From Thermosphaera sp. (GTDB lineage: Archaea; Thermoproteota; Thermoprotei_A; Sulfolobales; Desulfurococcaceae), in contig JAWBNK010000002.1 of NCBI GenBank assembly GCA_038827615.1, positions 62,001 through 126,000 on the forward strand: DNA of 64,000 nucleotides, in the 5' to 3' direction. The translations under genes and the position numbers were made by a program. The notes under the pieces are model-generated. The model saw only the letters and a program-made list of their open reading frames with translations, was not told the origin of the DNA and searched no databases. This document shows positions 24,960-33,302 of this stretch, piece by piece (position 1 is the first letter of the stretch; every line of letters starts with the position of its first letter).

Positions 24960-26054
24960 ATGGATGGAGATTCGGCATCCCTAATCATGCAGTTGATTTG
25001 GCTCGTCTTCTTCTTCCTCATAATTACTGGTTTAAACCAGAAGATTCAAACCAGGATCTGGATCCTGGACATCAAGACGAAGCTCAACGTGATAATGTCC
25101 CTGGTCGAGGAGGATAGGCGTCGCATAGCCAACATGCTGAGGAACCTGGGGGTTTCAGCCCCCGACGTGTTGATCAACAGGGTTGTAGAGTTCTTCACCA
25201 TAGAGCCCGTGTCGCTCGAGCCCACGGACATAATCAAGAGGCTCGACCACTTGGTGAGGACGACCGACGAGTCCGTTAAGAAGATGGTTGAGTCAACTAT
25301 TCCGCACGTCGGCAGGTATGAGAAGACGCTGATCGAGTCTAGCTTGTCGATAGTGGGCGCCTTGAACACCATCTACAAGATCGTGAGGCACTACCTGCTT
25401 ACCGGCGAGAGGGAGAACAACTGGATCCTCATAATGCAGCTACAGTTTCAGATGCCGATGATCATGAAGATCGTCAACACTTACCACGAAGCCCTGGACG
25501 CCTTCACCACGGGTAAGCCGATCGGCGATGCAGCCGGCCCCTTAACCGTTCACAGGTTGATCGAGAACGGGCAGGTGGTTTCGAGAAAGGTTATCGATGA
25601 GACCAGCATCATAGAGCTCTACTACAAGGATAGGAGGGTCTTCGTGGTCAAGGCTGAGGGGCCTGGTAGCAATGTCGGACACCCCGGTGCAGTCTTGAAC
25701 AAGCTTGTGGAGGATTTGAAGGGGAGCGTTGACTTGATAGTAACCATTGACGCCGCCTTGAAGCTCGAGGGCGAGGAGACGGGCTCGATCGCCGAGGGCG
25801 TTGGAGCAGCCATAGGTGACCCGGGCCCCGAGAAGATAGCCATTGAGAGGGCGGCCTCCAAGTACAATATCCCGCTGAGGGCCCTCGTTATAAAGATGGA
25901 TTTAAGGGAAGCTATAACCGTGATGCGCAAGGAGATTTTCGAAGCATGCTATAAGGCTCACAAGTATGTCGACAAGATCATAGAGGAGGAGACGAAGCCG
26001 AAGGCCACGGTAATAGTGGCCGGAATAGGCAACACGATGGGGGTGCCCGGTTAA
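24960..26054 (+). CDS. DUF1512 membrane-anchored protein
   Basis: A 364-residue crenarchaeal protein. It has one N-terminal membrane helix (about residues 8-24), then a cytoplasmic domain containing RRRIANMLRNLGVSAPDVLINRVVEFF, a long helical region, and a C-terminal alpha/beta domain (LIVTIDAALKLEGEETGSIAEGVGAAIGDPG and GIGNTMGVPG). I assign it to DUF1512; the function is unknown. Its stop codon overlaps the start of the zinc-ribbon gene by one base, so the two form an operon. Confidence 0.82.
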   Translation: MDGDSASLIMQLIWLVFFFLIITGLNQKIQTRIWILDIKTKLNVIMSLVEEDRRRIANMLRNLGVSAPDVLINRVVEFFTIEPVSLEPTDIIKRLDHLVRTTDESVKKMVESTIPHVGRYEKTLIESSLSIVGALNTIYKIVRHYLLTGERENNWILIMQLQFQMPMIMKIVNTYHEALDAFTTGKPIGDAAGPLTVHRLIENGQVVSRKVIDETSIIELYYKDRRVFVVKAEGPGSNVGHPGAVLNKLVEDLKGSVDLIVTIDAALKLEGEETGSIAEGVGAAIGDPGPEKIAIERAASKYNIPLRALVIKMDLREAITVMRKEIFEACYKAHKYVDKIIEEETKPKATVIVAGIGNTMGVPG

Positions 26055-26335
26055 TGCCTGATGGAGTCGACGCGTACAGCTTGTTCCTCATAGCGATAAC
26101 GATTCTACTAATAGCATACCTCATCCTCGACACCTTCATGAGGAAGCCCAAGAAGAAGGAGTACGTTACGAGAGAGCTCCTGAAGTGCGCTAAGTGCGGG
26201 CTCCAGGTGGAAAGGGAGTTCGAGCCCGGGGACTTCATAGGGTTAGCCAAGGACAAGTGCCCCAAGTGCGGCGGAGAGCTGAGAGTAGAGGGAATATACT
26301 CGGTTGAGAAGGAGAAAGTTTTAAAAGCCCAGTAA
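26054..26335 (+). CDS. membrane-anchored zinc-ribbon protein
   Basis: A 93-residue protein with an N-terminal membrane helix (about 9-28), a basic stop-transfer stretch, then a cytoplasmic zinc ribbon with CAKC and CPKC knuckles (about 45-48 and 70-73). It is coupled to the DUF1512 gene by a one-base overlap, so the two probably act together at the membrane. Function unknown. The promoter of the 5S rRNA gene lies inside its 3' end. Confidence 0.8.
   Translation: MPDGVDAYSLFLIAITILLIAYLILDTFMRKPKKKEYVTRELLKCAKCGLQVEREFEPGDFIGLAKDKCPKCGGELRVEGIYSVEKEKVLKAQ
26319..26326 (+). promoter_or_regulatory. TATA box of the 5S rRNA gene
   Basis: GTTTTAAA is placed 27-34 bases upstream of the mature 5' end of the 5S RNA, inside the last codons of the preceding gene. 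The spacing fits archaeal rRNA promoters. Confidence 0.5.
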
Positions 26336-26352
26336 ACCTATTGATTGACTAG

Positions 26353-26483
26353 GACCCCCGACCCGGCCATAGTGGCCGGGCAACACCCGGTCTCGTATCG
26401 AACCCGGAAGTTAAGCCGGCCACGTCAGGGTGGCCGTGAGGTCCGCGAGGCCTCGCAGCCGCCCTGAGCTGGGATCGGGGGTC
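26353..26483 (+). rRNA. rrf: 5S ribosomal RNA
   Basis: The ends pair as helix I (GACCCCCGA with TCGGGGGTC). Inside are the archaeal 5S landmarks: GCCGGGCAACACCCGGTCTCGTATCGAACCCGGAAG-type loop B/C sequence, the TAAGCC segment, and a long arm with GAGGTCCGCGAGGCCTC. It is about 131 nt, at the long end for Crenarchaeota. It stands apart from 16S/23S, as is usual in this phylum. Confidence 0.95.
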
Positions 26484-26665
26484 TTGTCCTCACATGTTAC
26501 GATTCAAGCTGGTTAAGGGGCCCCTGGGGTTTAGCTTCTAGCAACCGGGCGGCCGGCATATCTACTTATGCGGACGCGGGGATCACGTGCTCGGGGGCCG
26601 GCCAGTATTAAGCGATCCTGGAGGGTTAAACATATTAAGGATTTCTGCGAAAAGTATTTAATGGC
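26484..26665. other. GC-rich spacer with possible RNA structure
   Basis: No ORF is supported. A 7-bp inverted pair GGCCGGC/GCCGGCC (about 26551-26557 and 26597-26603) encloses a GC-rich segment, and GGGGCCCC at about 26518-26525 is self-complementary. It could hold a small RNA or simply the 5S trailer and terminator. The last 45 bases are AT-rich and contain a TTAAACATATT element, likely the promoter of the next gene. Confidence 0.3.
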
Positions 26666-28600
26666 TTGATGCTCTTGAGTCACGCTTCAGGCCGGAATAC
26701 ATTGTTGAAAAGCCCCGTCACCCTAGTCCTCATCACCGCGGCGGCCACGTTGATCATCACAGGATTCTGCCTCTACGTCTACGACCTCTACGCAAGTCGT
26801 GGAAGCATTGTGAACACGACAACCACGCCCCCGTTGCCGGGGGCCGGGCCGAACACTCTCTACCTGTACGAGAAGACAGGCGACGCGGACTTCGCGTTGA
26901 AGTATGGGAAGCCGCTGGACGGGGATGGGGTAATGGATGAGAACGAGCATGTATACAATAATATCCTGATCAAGGTTAAAACGCTCATCGACCAGGGGGC
27001 GGAATGCCTGGGGCAACACCTACTAGAGTATGCTGGAGACGGGGTCGTGGAGGTAGACGAGCTTGTTGAAGCGCTCAAATCCATAGATTTCTTTGAAAAA
27101 CTAGCCTCCCACGCCCAGGTAATCGCTCATGTAGACTATGCCTTCAACCTCTCTCTGAGGCTGGAACTAGTGGATAAGCGGCCATCCCAGGAGACCCTGT
27201 TCACCATAGTCAACTATGCATTAGCAGTTAAAACCCTCGACGCGCCGGAGGAGCTCGACAACCTCAAACTGCTCATCAACGCGATTGAAACCATGAACGC
27301 TAGCAAGCTATTAGACTTCAACCCGATAATAGTGAGAGATAATCTCAACAGGAGCGTAGAGATCTTTAAAGATCCAAATATTCCTGGAGAAGTTTGGATA
27401 ATGGCTAGGCACTTAGGTTTAACTCCTTATGTTTTAGATCATCCGGAAACTTGGTTTTCTTTCAATGCGAAAATTAGGCAAAACTATATGGACATATTTT
27501 ATAGATTAGCAATATTAGGTGAAATTGAATGGTCGCCACCAATTCTAACTTTTTCTGAAAAACATAGCTTAGATAGTAAAGAAGCTTGGGATGTTATTAT
27601 TCAACAATGGAATTACTATTGGTATTCTACTCCTCAAGCAGGAAATATAACTCAAAGAATTACAGTATTTCCTTGGTATGATTCTAAAATCCAAGAAGAA
27701 TGGATTCCAAATGAAATAGATAGAAAAATTGCAAATCTTGTGTTTTGGCAATTGCCATTGTATTATTATAAAAGAGATGGTGAACTTATAACTGGAGTAG
27801 AGGCTATGAAACAGTTTATTAGTGATATGGAAGAGTTATACCCAAAAATTATTAACGATTATTTGGAAAAAGGGTGGGAAATGAGGACTTTCCATGACAT
27901 GGACTTTAAAACTTTTTACGGTCATTGGCTTTTAGATAGGGGAGTTTATGGTTTAAGATATACAGTAAGTGAATGGATTGGAGTTAATGATATGCTTAAT
28001 TGGTGGGTACCTGGAGCTGGATCTTGGGAAAAAAGCGTATGGATTGCTTCTATGGATACAACAAAAAATGGAGCAGACAACATTATACAAAGGTGGAAAT
28101 ATGGAGATCTAATTAAATGGCTTTTTACTTACAGTCTAGGTTGTGCTGATGGCTCAAAGGATGTAGGTGAATTCATAAACATATCTAACCAAGGAAATAG
28201 AAATTTCAGAGCTTTTGGAATACCGTTTATTGCTGAAGCTCATTTTTCTGGCCATTATATTGGAAGTGGAAATAATTTACAAACAGCTCATGGCTATGAA
28301 CCAGCAGTTTTCGGCTTGCCTCAATATTTAATAGAAGAGTTGAAGGGAAAGGCGATTATACTGCCAGGAAATGGTTACGCGTTTCTTTCATCACCAAATG
28401 GATTAAGAAGAGATATAGAAATAGGAATGTATGATAAAAGAGAGCCTAATTTAAGATATGTTGATATAGTGTTTATATTAAATCCTCTTCATTGGAATAG
28501 AAATTATTTTTATTACTGGTATAAGAGTAATAACTTCTGGTATGGTATATCTTTAAGGGCAGATAATTATTATCCTTCTCCTACTTCCTCCGGTAGTTAA
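26666..28600 (+). CDS. secreted or membrane-anchored protein with mosaic composition
   Basis: A 644-residue protein, start TTG 26666 or ATG 26669. A hydrophobic segment at about 18-40 serves as signal or anchor; the rest should be outside the cell. No family is recognised; the C-terminal 400 residues are very rich in Trp, Tyr and Asn (for example QQWNYYWYSTP). The first 700 bases use host-like GC-rich codons; from about 27370 the gene turns sharply AT-rich (about a third GC in sampled lines) until the stop. The frame is intact through the junction. It looks like a recombinant between a resident gene and a foreign or divergent allele. Confidence 0.75.
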   Translation: MMLLSHASGRNTLLKSPVTLVLITAAATLIITGFCLYVYDLYASRGSIVNTTTTPPLPGAGPNTLYLYEKTGDADFALKYGKPLDGDGVMDENEHVYNNILIKVKTLIDQGAECLGQHLLEYAGDGVVEVDELVEALKSIDFFEKLASHAQVIAHVDYAFNLSLRLELVDKRPSQETLFTIVNYALAVKTLDAPEELDNLKLLINAIETMNASKLLDFNPIIVRDNLNRSVEIFKDPNIPGEVWIMARHLGLTPYVLDHPETWFSFNAKIRQNYMDIFYRLAILGEIEWSPPILTFSEKHSLDSKEAWDVIIQQWNYYWYSTPQAGNITQRITVFPWYDSKIQEEWIPNEIDRKIANLVFWQLPLYYYKRDGELITGVEAMKQFISDMEELYPKIINDYLEKGWEMRTFHDMDFKTFYGHWLLDRGVYGLRYTVSEWIGVNDMLNWWVPGAGSWEKSVWIASMDTTKNGADNIIQRWKYGDLIKWLFTYSLGCADGSKDVGEFINISNQGNRNFRAFGIPFIAEAHFSGHYIGSGNNLQTAHGYEPAVFGLPQYLIEELKGKAIILPGNGYAFLSSPNGLRRDIEIGMYDKREPNLRYVDIVFILNPLHWNRNYFYYWYKSNNFWYGISLRADNYYPSPTSSGS

Positions 28601-28659
28601 ATCGTTAAACAATTGGAGCGTGTTTGAACTATAATCGCATCATACCTTAATGGTGGAGG

Positions 28660-28800
28660 GTGTTTTTCGCTGCGCCCGCTGTTTCGGGGCGGGCTCAGGT
28701 ATTGCGGCGGTAGAACACTGGGGTTTGCTACTTGTAAATATGTGGGAGACGTGGATGCAGTTGCACGTGATGGCTTGCTCCACGAGTGTTCGAGGTGAGG
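28660..28800 (+). pseudogene. possible remnant of TnpB (IS200/IS605 OrfB) C-terminus
   Basis: One frame gives RCARC (28666-28680), like the first CxxC of the TnpB zinc finger. Another frame gives GFATCKYVGDVDAVARDGLL (28731-28790), close to the usual C-GY-GDRD-AA-N-L end of TnpB. The two halves need a frameshift and one Cys is lost. No rest of the element is present. It lies just after the foreign-looking half of the preceding gene. The call rests on a short resemblance. Confidence 0.35.
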
Positions 28801-28866
28801 GGTAGGGCGGCTTTGCAGCCTTGACGGCCTTGGTTGAACGAGCGTCGACGGAGGTTCTCCCGCTTT

Positions 28867-29139
28867 TTAGGATGGGTTATCCGGCTTGAAGTGTTTCCTG
28901 GCCCTATATGCTAATGCAAGATTGACGGCCGCTATCACCGCTAGGATTGCCGCGAGCACTGCTAGGATTGGGAGGACTTGCTCGCCCCCGATCCCCCAGC
29001 ATATAGGTATTACCAGTATGATTATGCATCCCGCGAAGCCCGCGCTCCAGCCGGGCGCTGAAGCGGCTGTCAACACCGCTGTAAGCGTGATGAGGAGTCC
29101 GGCAACTATGAGTAGGAGGCCTAGGCTGGAGGTCTTCAA
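28867..29139 (-). CDS. small membrane protein, DUF131/TIGR00304-like
   Basis: A 90-residue protein with three predicted membrane helices (about 6-27, 33-50, 56-77) and a basic C-terminus. The central GCIIILVIPICWGIG resembles the conserved loop of the TIGR00304/DUF131 archaeal family. It overlaps its upstream neighbour by 4 bases (ATGA), and the two are probably paralogues in one operon. Function unknown. Confidence 0.65.
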   Translation of the reverse strand: MKTSSLGLLLIVAGLLITLTAVLTAASAPGWSAGFAGCIIILVIPICWGIGGEQVLPILAVLAAILAVIAAVNLALAYRARKHFKPDNPS

Positions 29140-29387
29140 CGCTGGATCCCTATGGCGAGTATTAGCAGGGCTATGAGGAACACGGCCGTCGCCAGGAGTA
29201 GGATTAACCCGATCTTTTTCGAAGTGGCTACGAGGATGGGTATGGGCCCTATCATCACTAAACCCCCTGCTTCAACCCTGCCCTCCCCGCGCTCCTCGCG
29301 GGCGGCTGAAAACATTAAGACTGCGAAACCAGCTATGATCAAGGCTAACCCTATTAAAATCATCTGGAAAGCGTCCAAACCCGGCAC
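29136..29387 (-). CDS. small membrane protein, DUF131/TIGR00304
   Basis: An 83-residue membrane protein with two hydrophobic helices (about 8-26 and 58-80) around GGLVMIGPIPILVATSKK, the family signature I recognise for TIGR00304 (DUF131). It is the first gene of a two-gene operon with the protein at 28867. Function unknown. Confidence 0.75.
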   Translation of the reverse strand: MPGLDAFQMILIGLALIIAGFAVLMFSAAREERGEGRVEAGGLVMIGPIPILVATSKKIGLILLLATAVFLIALLILAIGIQR

Positions 29388-29442
29388 CCGTATGGGTTTA
29401 TACCCTGCCGAGCTAATATGGTTTTCCAGAGGGGTTTAAACC

Positions 29443-29745
29443 ATGTCCCGTGAAATCATCCGCGTGAAGGAAGTCGAGGCAGGCGGGAGAAAGTATCTCG
29501 GAATCGAAGTAAGCCTCCCCCAGTCTCCCCCGCTCATCGTGATAGCGGGCAGAACAGGGTTCGCAATGTGCGGCCTCCTCGACGTATCGGCTGCGGAGAA
29601 GAAGGGCCTCGTAGCGGTCAAGGTCCCCGGAGTCAGCTCAGTGGAGGAGATGCTCGAGAAGGAGGTAGCGGAGGCCACCTCCAAGGCTGAAGCCCTAGGG
29701 GCGAGGAAGGGGGCCAAGCTGAGGGAAGTGCTGGAGTACTTGTAA
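29443..29745 (+). CDS. DUF1805 protein
   Basis: A 100-residue protein of the DUF1805 (YunC-like) family, with GIEVSLPQSPPLIVIAGRTGFAMCGLLDVSAAEK near residues 20-53. Function unknown. It is separated from pyruvate kinase by a single base, so the two are co-transcribed. The ATG follows an AT-rich GTTTAAACC element by a few bases, consistent with a short leader. Confidence 0.82.
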   Translation: MSREIIRVKEVEAGGRKYLGIEVSLPQSPPLIVIAGRTGFAMCGLLDVSAAEKKGLVAVKVPGVSSVEEMLEKEVAEATSKAEALGARKGAKLREVLEYL

Positions 29746-29746
29746 G

Positions 29747-31162
29747 GTGCTTGGAGCTTTGAAGCCGAGGGTCAAGCTCATCGCCACGATCGGGCCGAGC
29801 AGCGGGGATTACGATACGATCAGGAGAATGATCCGCGAGGGCGTATCCGGTTTCAGGATCAACTATGCCCACGGAAGCGAGGAGGTCTGGAGCAACTACG
29901 TCAAGATGGTGAGAGACGCGTCGAGCGAGCTCGGCGAGCCAGTCTCCATAATAGGCGACCTCCCCGGCCCCCAGGTGAGGTCGGGTGAGTTCGAGGAGTT
30001 CGCTGTTAAAAAAGGCGAAACCCTGAGGCTGGTGCACGAGCCCCCGAGCCTTGAGAAGGGGTTGATACCCGTAGCAGTGCGCGAATTATTCTCAACTCTC
30101 GAGCCCGGGGACATCGTGCTCTATGGTGATGGCGAAGTCTCCTTCAGGGTTCTCTCCGTCGAGGAGGATTCTTCAACCGTGATCGTCTTGAACGATGGAG
30201 TAGTCAAGCCCCGCAAGAAAATAGTCGTCCAGGGCAAGGAGGTCGGGCTCCCCATGCTGGGCGACAAGGATGTGAGGATTCTAGACCACGCGGTCTCCAA
30301 CCGCTTGACATACCTTGCGCTCAGCTACGTGAGAACCCCCCGGGATGTCGAGCTCGTCAGAAGCCTGCTCAAGCCCAGGGAGCACTCGCTCAGGATCATA
30401 GCCAAGATAGAGACGAGGTCCGCGTACTTGAACCTGAACGGGATTATCGAGTCCTCGGACGCTGTCCTCGTGGCGAGGGGCGACCTAGGGCTTCACTTCC
30501 CGCTGGAGGAGGTCCCGCTCATACAGAAGAACATCGTGTCAGCATCCAACTCGCTCGGGAAGCCGAGCATCGTCGCCACGCAGGTCATGGAGTCCATGCT
30601 GAGCAATCCGAGGCCGAGCAGGAGCGACGTGGTGGACGTCTACAACTCGGTGTACGACATGGTGGACGCGATCATGCTGACCAATGAAACAGCGGTCGGC
30701 AAATACCCTGTTGAAACGGTGAAATGGGCTAAGAGGATCATTGAGACAGCGATATCTCGGCAGGAGAAGCCGTCCGTGGAGAAGTATAGGAGGGTTGGTA
30801 ACACCCTCGTTGAGAAGTATGCGAACGGGCTGCTACTTCTCGCGGAGAGCTTGAACGCTAAGATCCTCGTCTACACTAGGGGCAACACGGTTCCACCCTT
30901 GATCTCGAAGCTCAGGCCCCTCGTGCCCGTCTACATCGGGTCTTCTTCGAAGACGATCGCCGAGGCCTTAGCCATCTACTACGGGTTGAACCCCGTGAGC
31001 CTCGAGGAGATGGGGGGCGACGCGAGCTATGAGAAGGGAGTCGAAGCCCTCTATGTTTCTCTGAGGAGAAAAGGGTTGATCAGTATTGGCGACATCGTTG
31101 TAAAAGCCTATGTTAAATCGGGCACCGGGGTTCACGAGATAATCGTGGAGGAGGTCAGGTAG
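29747..31162 (+). CDS. pyk: pyruvate kinase
   Basis: A 471-residue glycolytic enzyme converting PEP and ADP to pyruvate and ATP. It begins RVKLIATIGPSSG, contains FRINYAHGS, the active-site region IIAKIETRSAYLNLNGIIESSDAVLVARGDLG, QVMESML and MLTNETAVGKYP. The C-terminal regulatory domain is present. The GTG start directly follows the DUF1805 stop. Together with tpiA and the FBP aldolase/phosphatase nearby it forms a central carbon metabolism cluster. Confidence 0.97.
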   Translation: MLGALKPRVKLIATIGPSSGDYDTIRRMIREGVSGFRINYAHGSEEVWSNYVKMVRDASSELGEPVSIIGDLPGPQVRSGEFEEFAVKKGETLRLVHEPPSLEKGLIPVAVRELFSTLEPGDIVLYGDGEVSFRVLSVEEDSSTVIVLNDGVVKPRKKIVVQGKEVGLPMLGDKDVRILDHAVSNRLTYLALSYVRTPRDVELVRSLLKPREHSLRIIAKIETRSAYLNLNGIIESSDAVLVARGDLGLHFPLEEVPLIQKNIVSASNSLGKPSIVATQVMESMLSNPRPSRSDVVDVYNSVYDMVDAIMLTNETAVGKYPVETVKWAKRIIETAISRQEKPSVEKYRRVGNTLVEKYANGLLLLAESLNAKILVYTRGNTVPPLISKLRPLVPVYIGSSSKTIAEALAIYYGLNPVSLEEMGGDASYEKGVEALYVSLRRKGLISIGDIVVKAYVKSGTGVHEIIVEEVR

Positions 31163-31166
31163 TTAG

Positions 31167-31269
31167 AGCCGCCGGCGGGATTTGAACCCGCGTCCACCGG
31201 CTGTCCAGCGACCTCGGTTGAAGAGGGCCGATACGAGGCCGGCGCTCCACCGGGCTGAGCTACGGCGGC
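31167..31269 (-). tRNA. tRNA-Thr (CGU) with 29-nt intron
   Basis: The minus strand folds into a 74-nt tRNA after removal of a 29-nt intron at 31203-31231. The acceptor stem is GCCGCCG/CGGCGGC, the D arm GCTC...GAGC, the anticodon stem CCGGC/GCCGG with loop CTCGTAA (anticodon CGT), the T arm GCGGG TTCAAAT CCCGC, and the discriminator T. It ends 5 bases from the convergent pyruvate kinase stop. A TTTTTATAAAC box (31294-31304) lies 25-35 bases upstream. Confidence 0.95.
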
Positions 31270-31322
31270 TCTATAATGGTTTAGGGTGAAGGCGTTTATA
31301 AAAATGTTAAAAAAGCCTGAGG

Positions 31323-32018
31323 CTATTGTTGAACAGCTTTCAACGCGTTCAACGCCATATCCTTCATGACGCTGTAGGGGTCCTTCGCCTTCACGATTCC
31401 CGACGCGACCAGGACTCCGATGGTTCCGAGCTTAATAGCCTGGTAGACGTCGTCCCCGGTCGATATCCCCGCGCCCGTTAATACTAGTACTTCCTTGTTA
31501 ACGCTCCTTATCAGGGAGACGCTGTTGGTTATGACCTCGGGCTTCGCCTTGCTGACGCTGACGCCGGTCCCTATCAGCTCAGGGGGCTCCACGGCGATCA
31601 TATCGGGCTTCAGCAACGCTATCGCGGCGCCGGTCTCGGGGACGTCCGCGCATGCCAGCGTCTTCAACCCGAGCCTCCTAGCCTTGTTCACTAGCATGTT
31701 TATGTCGGCTATCTTCAACCTGTGCTCGCTGTGGTTCAATATCACTCCGTGAACCCCCGCCTCCTTCAACCCCTCCAGGGGGATGTAGCCGGTTGTAGCA
31801 CCGGGTTCAACCGGGTCCGCGTGCTGAGCAAACACCTTCACGCCGGAGCCCTCGACCTCCTCCAACACCCTGTAGATCTCGGTGAACGGGGGCGCGAGGA
31901 CTACTTCAACGCCCGTCTCCTCCCACACTCTCCTAGCGTCCCTGGCTATCCTCAGGGCGTTCTCGCCGAAGCTGTGCGGGTGATACGCCTTGTAGTTCAC
32001 CGCTATTATAGGCTTCAA
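31323..32018 (-). CDS. tpiA: triosephosphate isomerase
   Basis: A 231-residue short archaeal TIM. It has NYKAYHPHSFGENA with the substrate Lys, the His block LNHSEHRLK, the catalytic Glu in VEPPELIGTG, and the phosphate loop GAGISTGDDVYQAI. It interconverts DHAP and glyceraldehyde-3-phosphate. It lies 50 bases downstream of the FBP aldolase/phosphatase gene on the same strand, so a gluconeogenic operon is likely. Confidence 0.97.
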   Translation of the reverse strand: MKPIIAVNYKAYHPHSFGENALRIARDARRVWEETGVEVVLAPPFTEIYRVLEEVEGSGVKVFAQHADPVEPGATTGYIPLEGLKEAGVHGVILNHSEHRLKIADINMLVNKARRLGLKTLACADVPETGAAIALLKPDMIAVEPPELIGTGVSVSKAKPEVITNSVSLIRSVNKEVLVLTGAGISTGDDVYQAIKLGTIGVLVASGIVKAKDPYSVMKDMALNALKAVQQ

Positions 32019-32068
32019 TCAAGACACCCTCGACGAGGTATTGGATACGGGTTTACGGTTTTGAAAAA

Positions 32069-33214
32069 CTAGCCTGAGAGCAGGTCGCTGTGCTTCTTAA
32101 CTACTTTAGCCTCCTCAGTCTTCACGAACCTATCCTTCAGCTTCTCGAGGACTGAGGGCAGGGTTGTGTACTCCATTTCCTCTGGTCCAAGCCTGTGAGG
32201 CATGAAGGGACCGTGCCTCCTCATGTACTCGGCTATCGTCTCCGCGAGCCTCCTGGTCTCGTCGAAGGCTACGTCGTCGAACAAGTCTACCGGACCTATC
32301 AGCCTGCCGCGGGAGATGTTCCATCCGAGGGCGATCAATCTCGGGGGTCCGTCAAACCTCGTCACCTTGGCATACCTCATTGGAACAGGCATTAACGGAC
32401 CGTGATGCGAACCCCTCATCCACCCTGCTACGAGGTGCGGGAAGCTGAAGGGCTCGAGGACTTCTCCGACGGCGGGGAGGCCGTGTTGCGCTCGGACAAT
32501 GGCTACGGGGTCGTCCTTGCCGACGTATCTTCCAGCGGTGAGGTTGAGCCTTTCAACGCTCACCACGGCGGCTAGCAGGTTGTCCGACTTCCTGTAAACT
32601 CTCCTCACAATGTATCTGCCCGGGGTGCCGATTAGCGCGAGGACATCGTATGACTCCTCGGGGGTCTTCATCAAGACGCTCCTCCCCTCGAACACATCGT
32701 ATACTTCGAACACGAATCCATCGTGCATCTTAGGGTCAATGACTAGTCCAGCGGTGTTGAAGGGGTCTGCGAAGATCTTGTAGATGGGCATGTTGAAGGC
32801 TCCGGGCTCGGTCTTGTCGGCGTGGAAAGTTATAACGGGCTCAGCCTCCCTCTCCTCCATTTCGAGCTCGGCGACGCCGGGACCCATGCCCCTGACGTTG
32901 CCTGAGAAAGCCTCGCTCAGCAGGTCCTGCCCGGCGGCGTAGAGCTTTAAATCCCTTGCAACCTTCGTGGCGGACTTGAAAGCCTCCCATGCTAAGCCGT
33001 GTATGTCCGGGTGGTCTACGCCCTTCTTATGCGTCATGATCAACTGGATGTCGTCCCCAACGTGCGTCACGTAGAAGTCGATTATCACGTCCTTCTGCTT
33101 GGCTTCAGCGAGGACCTTGGTGGCGGCGGCCAATTGATCGGGGTGAGGCATGTGGTGTCCAGCAACGCTTCCAACGTCTGCTTTTATAATGGATAAGGTG
33201 ATTTTATCTCCCAT
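32069..33214 (-). CDS. fbp: bifunctional fructose-1,6-bisphosphate aldolase/phosphatase
   Basis: A 381-residue FBPA/P, the archaeal one-enzyme route from triose phosphates to fructose-6-phosphate. It begins KITLSIIKADVGSVAGHHMPHPDQL with metal-binding Asp and His, and has GDDIQLIMTHKKGVDHPDIHGLAW, FHADKTEPGAFNMPIY and GSHHGPLMPVP. The length is standard. Its presence indicates active gluconeogenesis in a heat-loving archaeon. AT-rich promoter sequence fills the 88 bases upstream. Confidence 0.97.
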   Translation of the reverse strand: MGDKITLSIIKADVGSVAGHHMPHPDQLAAATKVLAEAKQKDVIIDFYVTHVGDDIQLIMTHKKGVDHPDIHGLAWEAFKSATKVARDLKLYAAGQDLLSEAFSGNVRGMGPGVAELEMEEREAEPVITFHADKTEPGAFNMPIYKIFADPFNTAGLVIDPKMHDGFVFEVYDVFEGRSVLMKTPEESYDVLALIGTPGRYIVRRVYRKSDNLLAAVVSVERLNLTAGRYVGKDDPVAIVRAQHGLPAVGEVLEPFSFPHLVAGWMRGSHHGPLMPVPMRYAKVTRFDGPPRLIALGWNISRGRLIGPVDLFDDVAFDETRRLAETIAEYMRRHGPFMPHRLGPEEMEYTTLPSVLEKLKDRFVKTEEAKVVKKHSDLLSG

Positions 33215-33302
33215 GATTACACCGTTTTAAAGTATTGGTTAAAGGATTAATAAACGTGAATTTACAATCTTTTTAAATTATTTTAAATAAATATTTAAAT
33301 CG

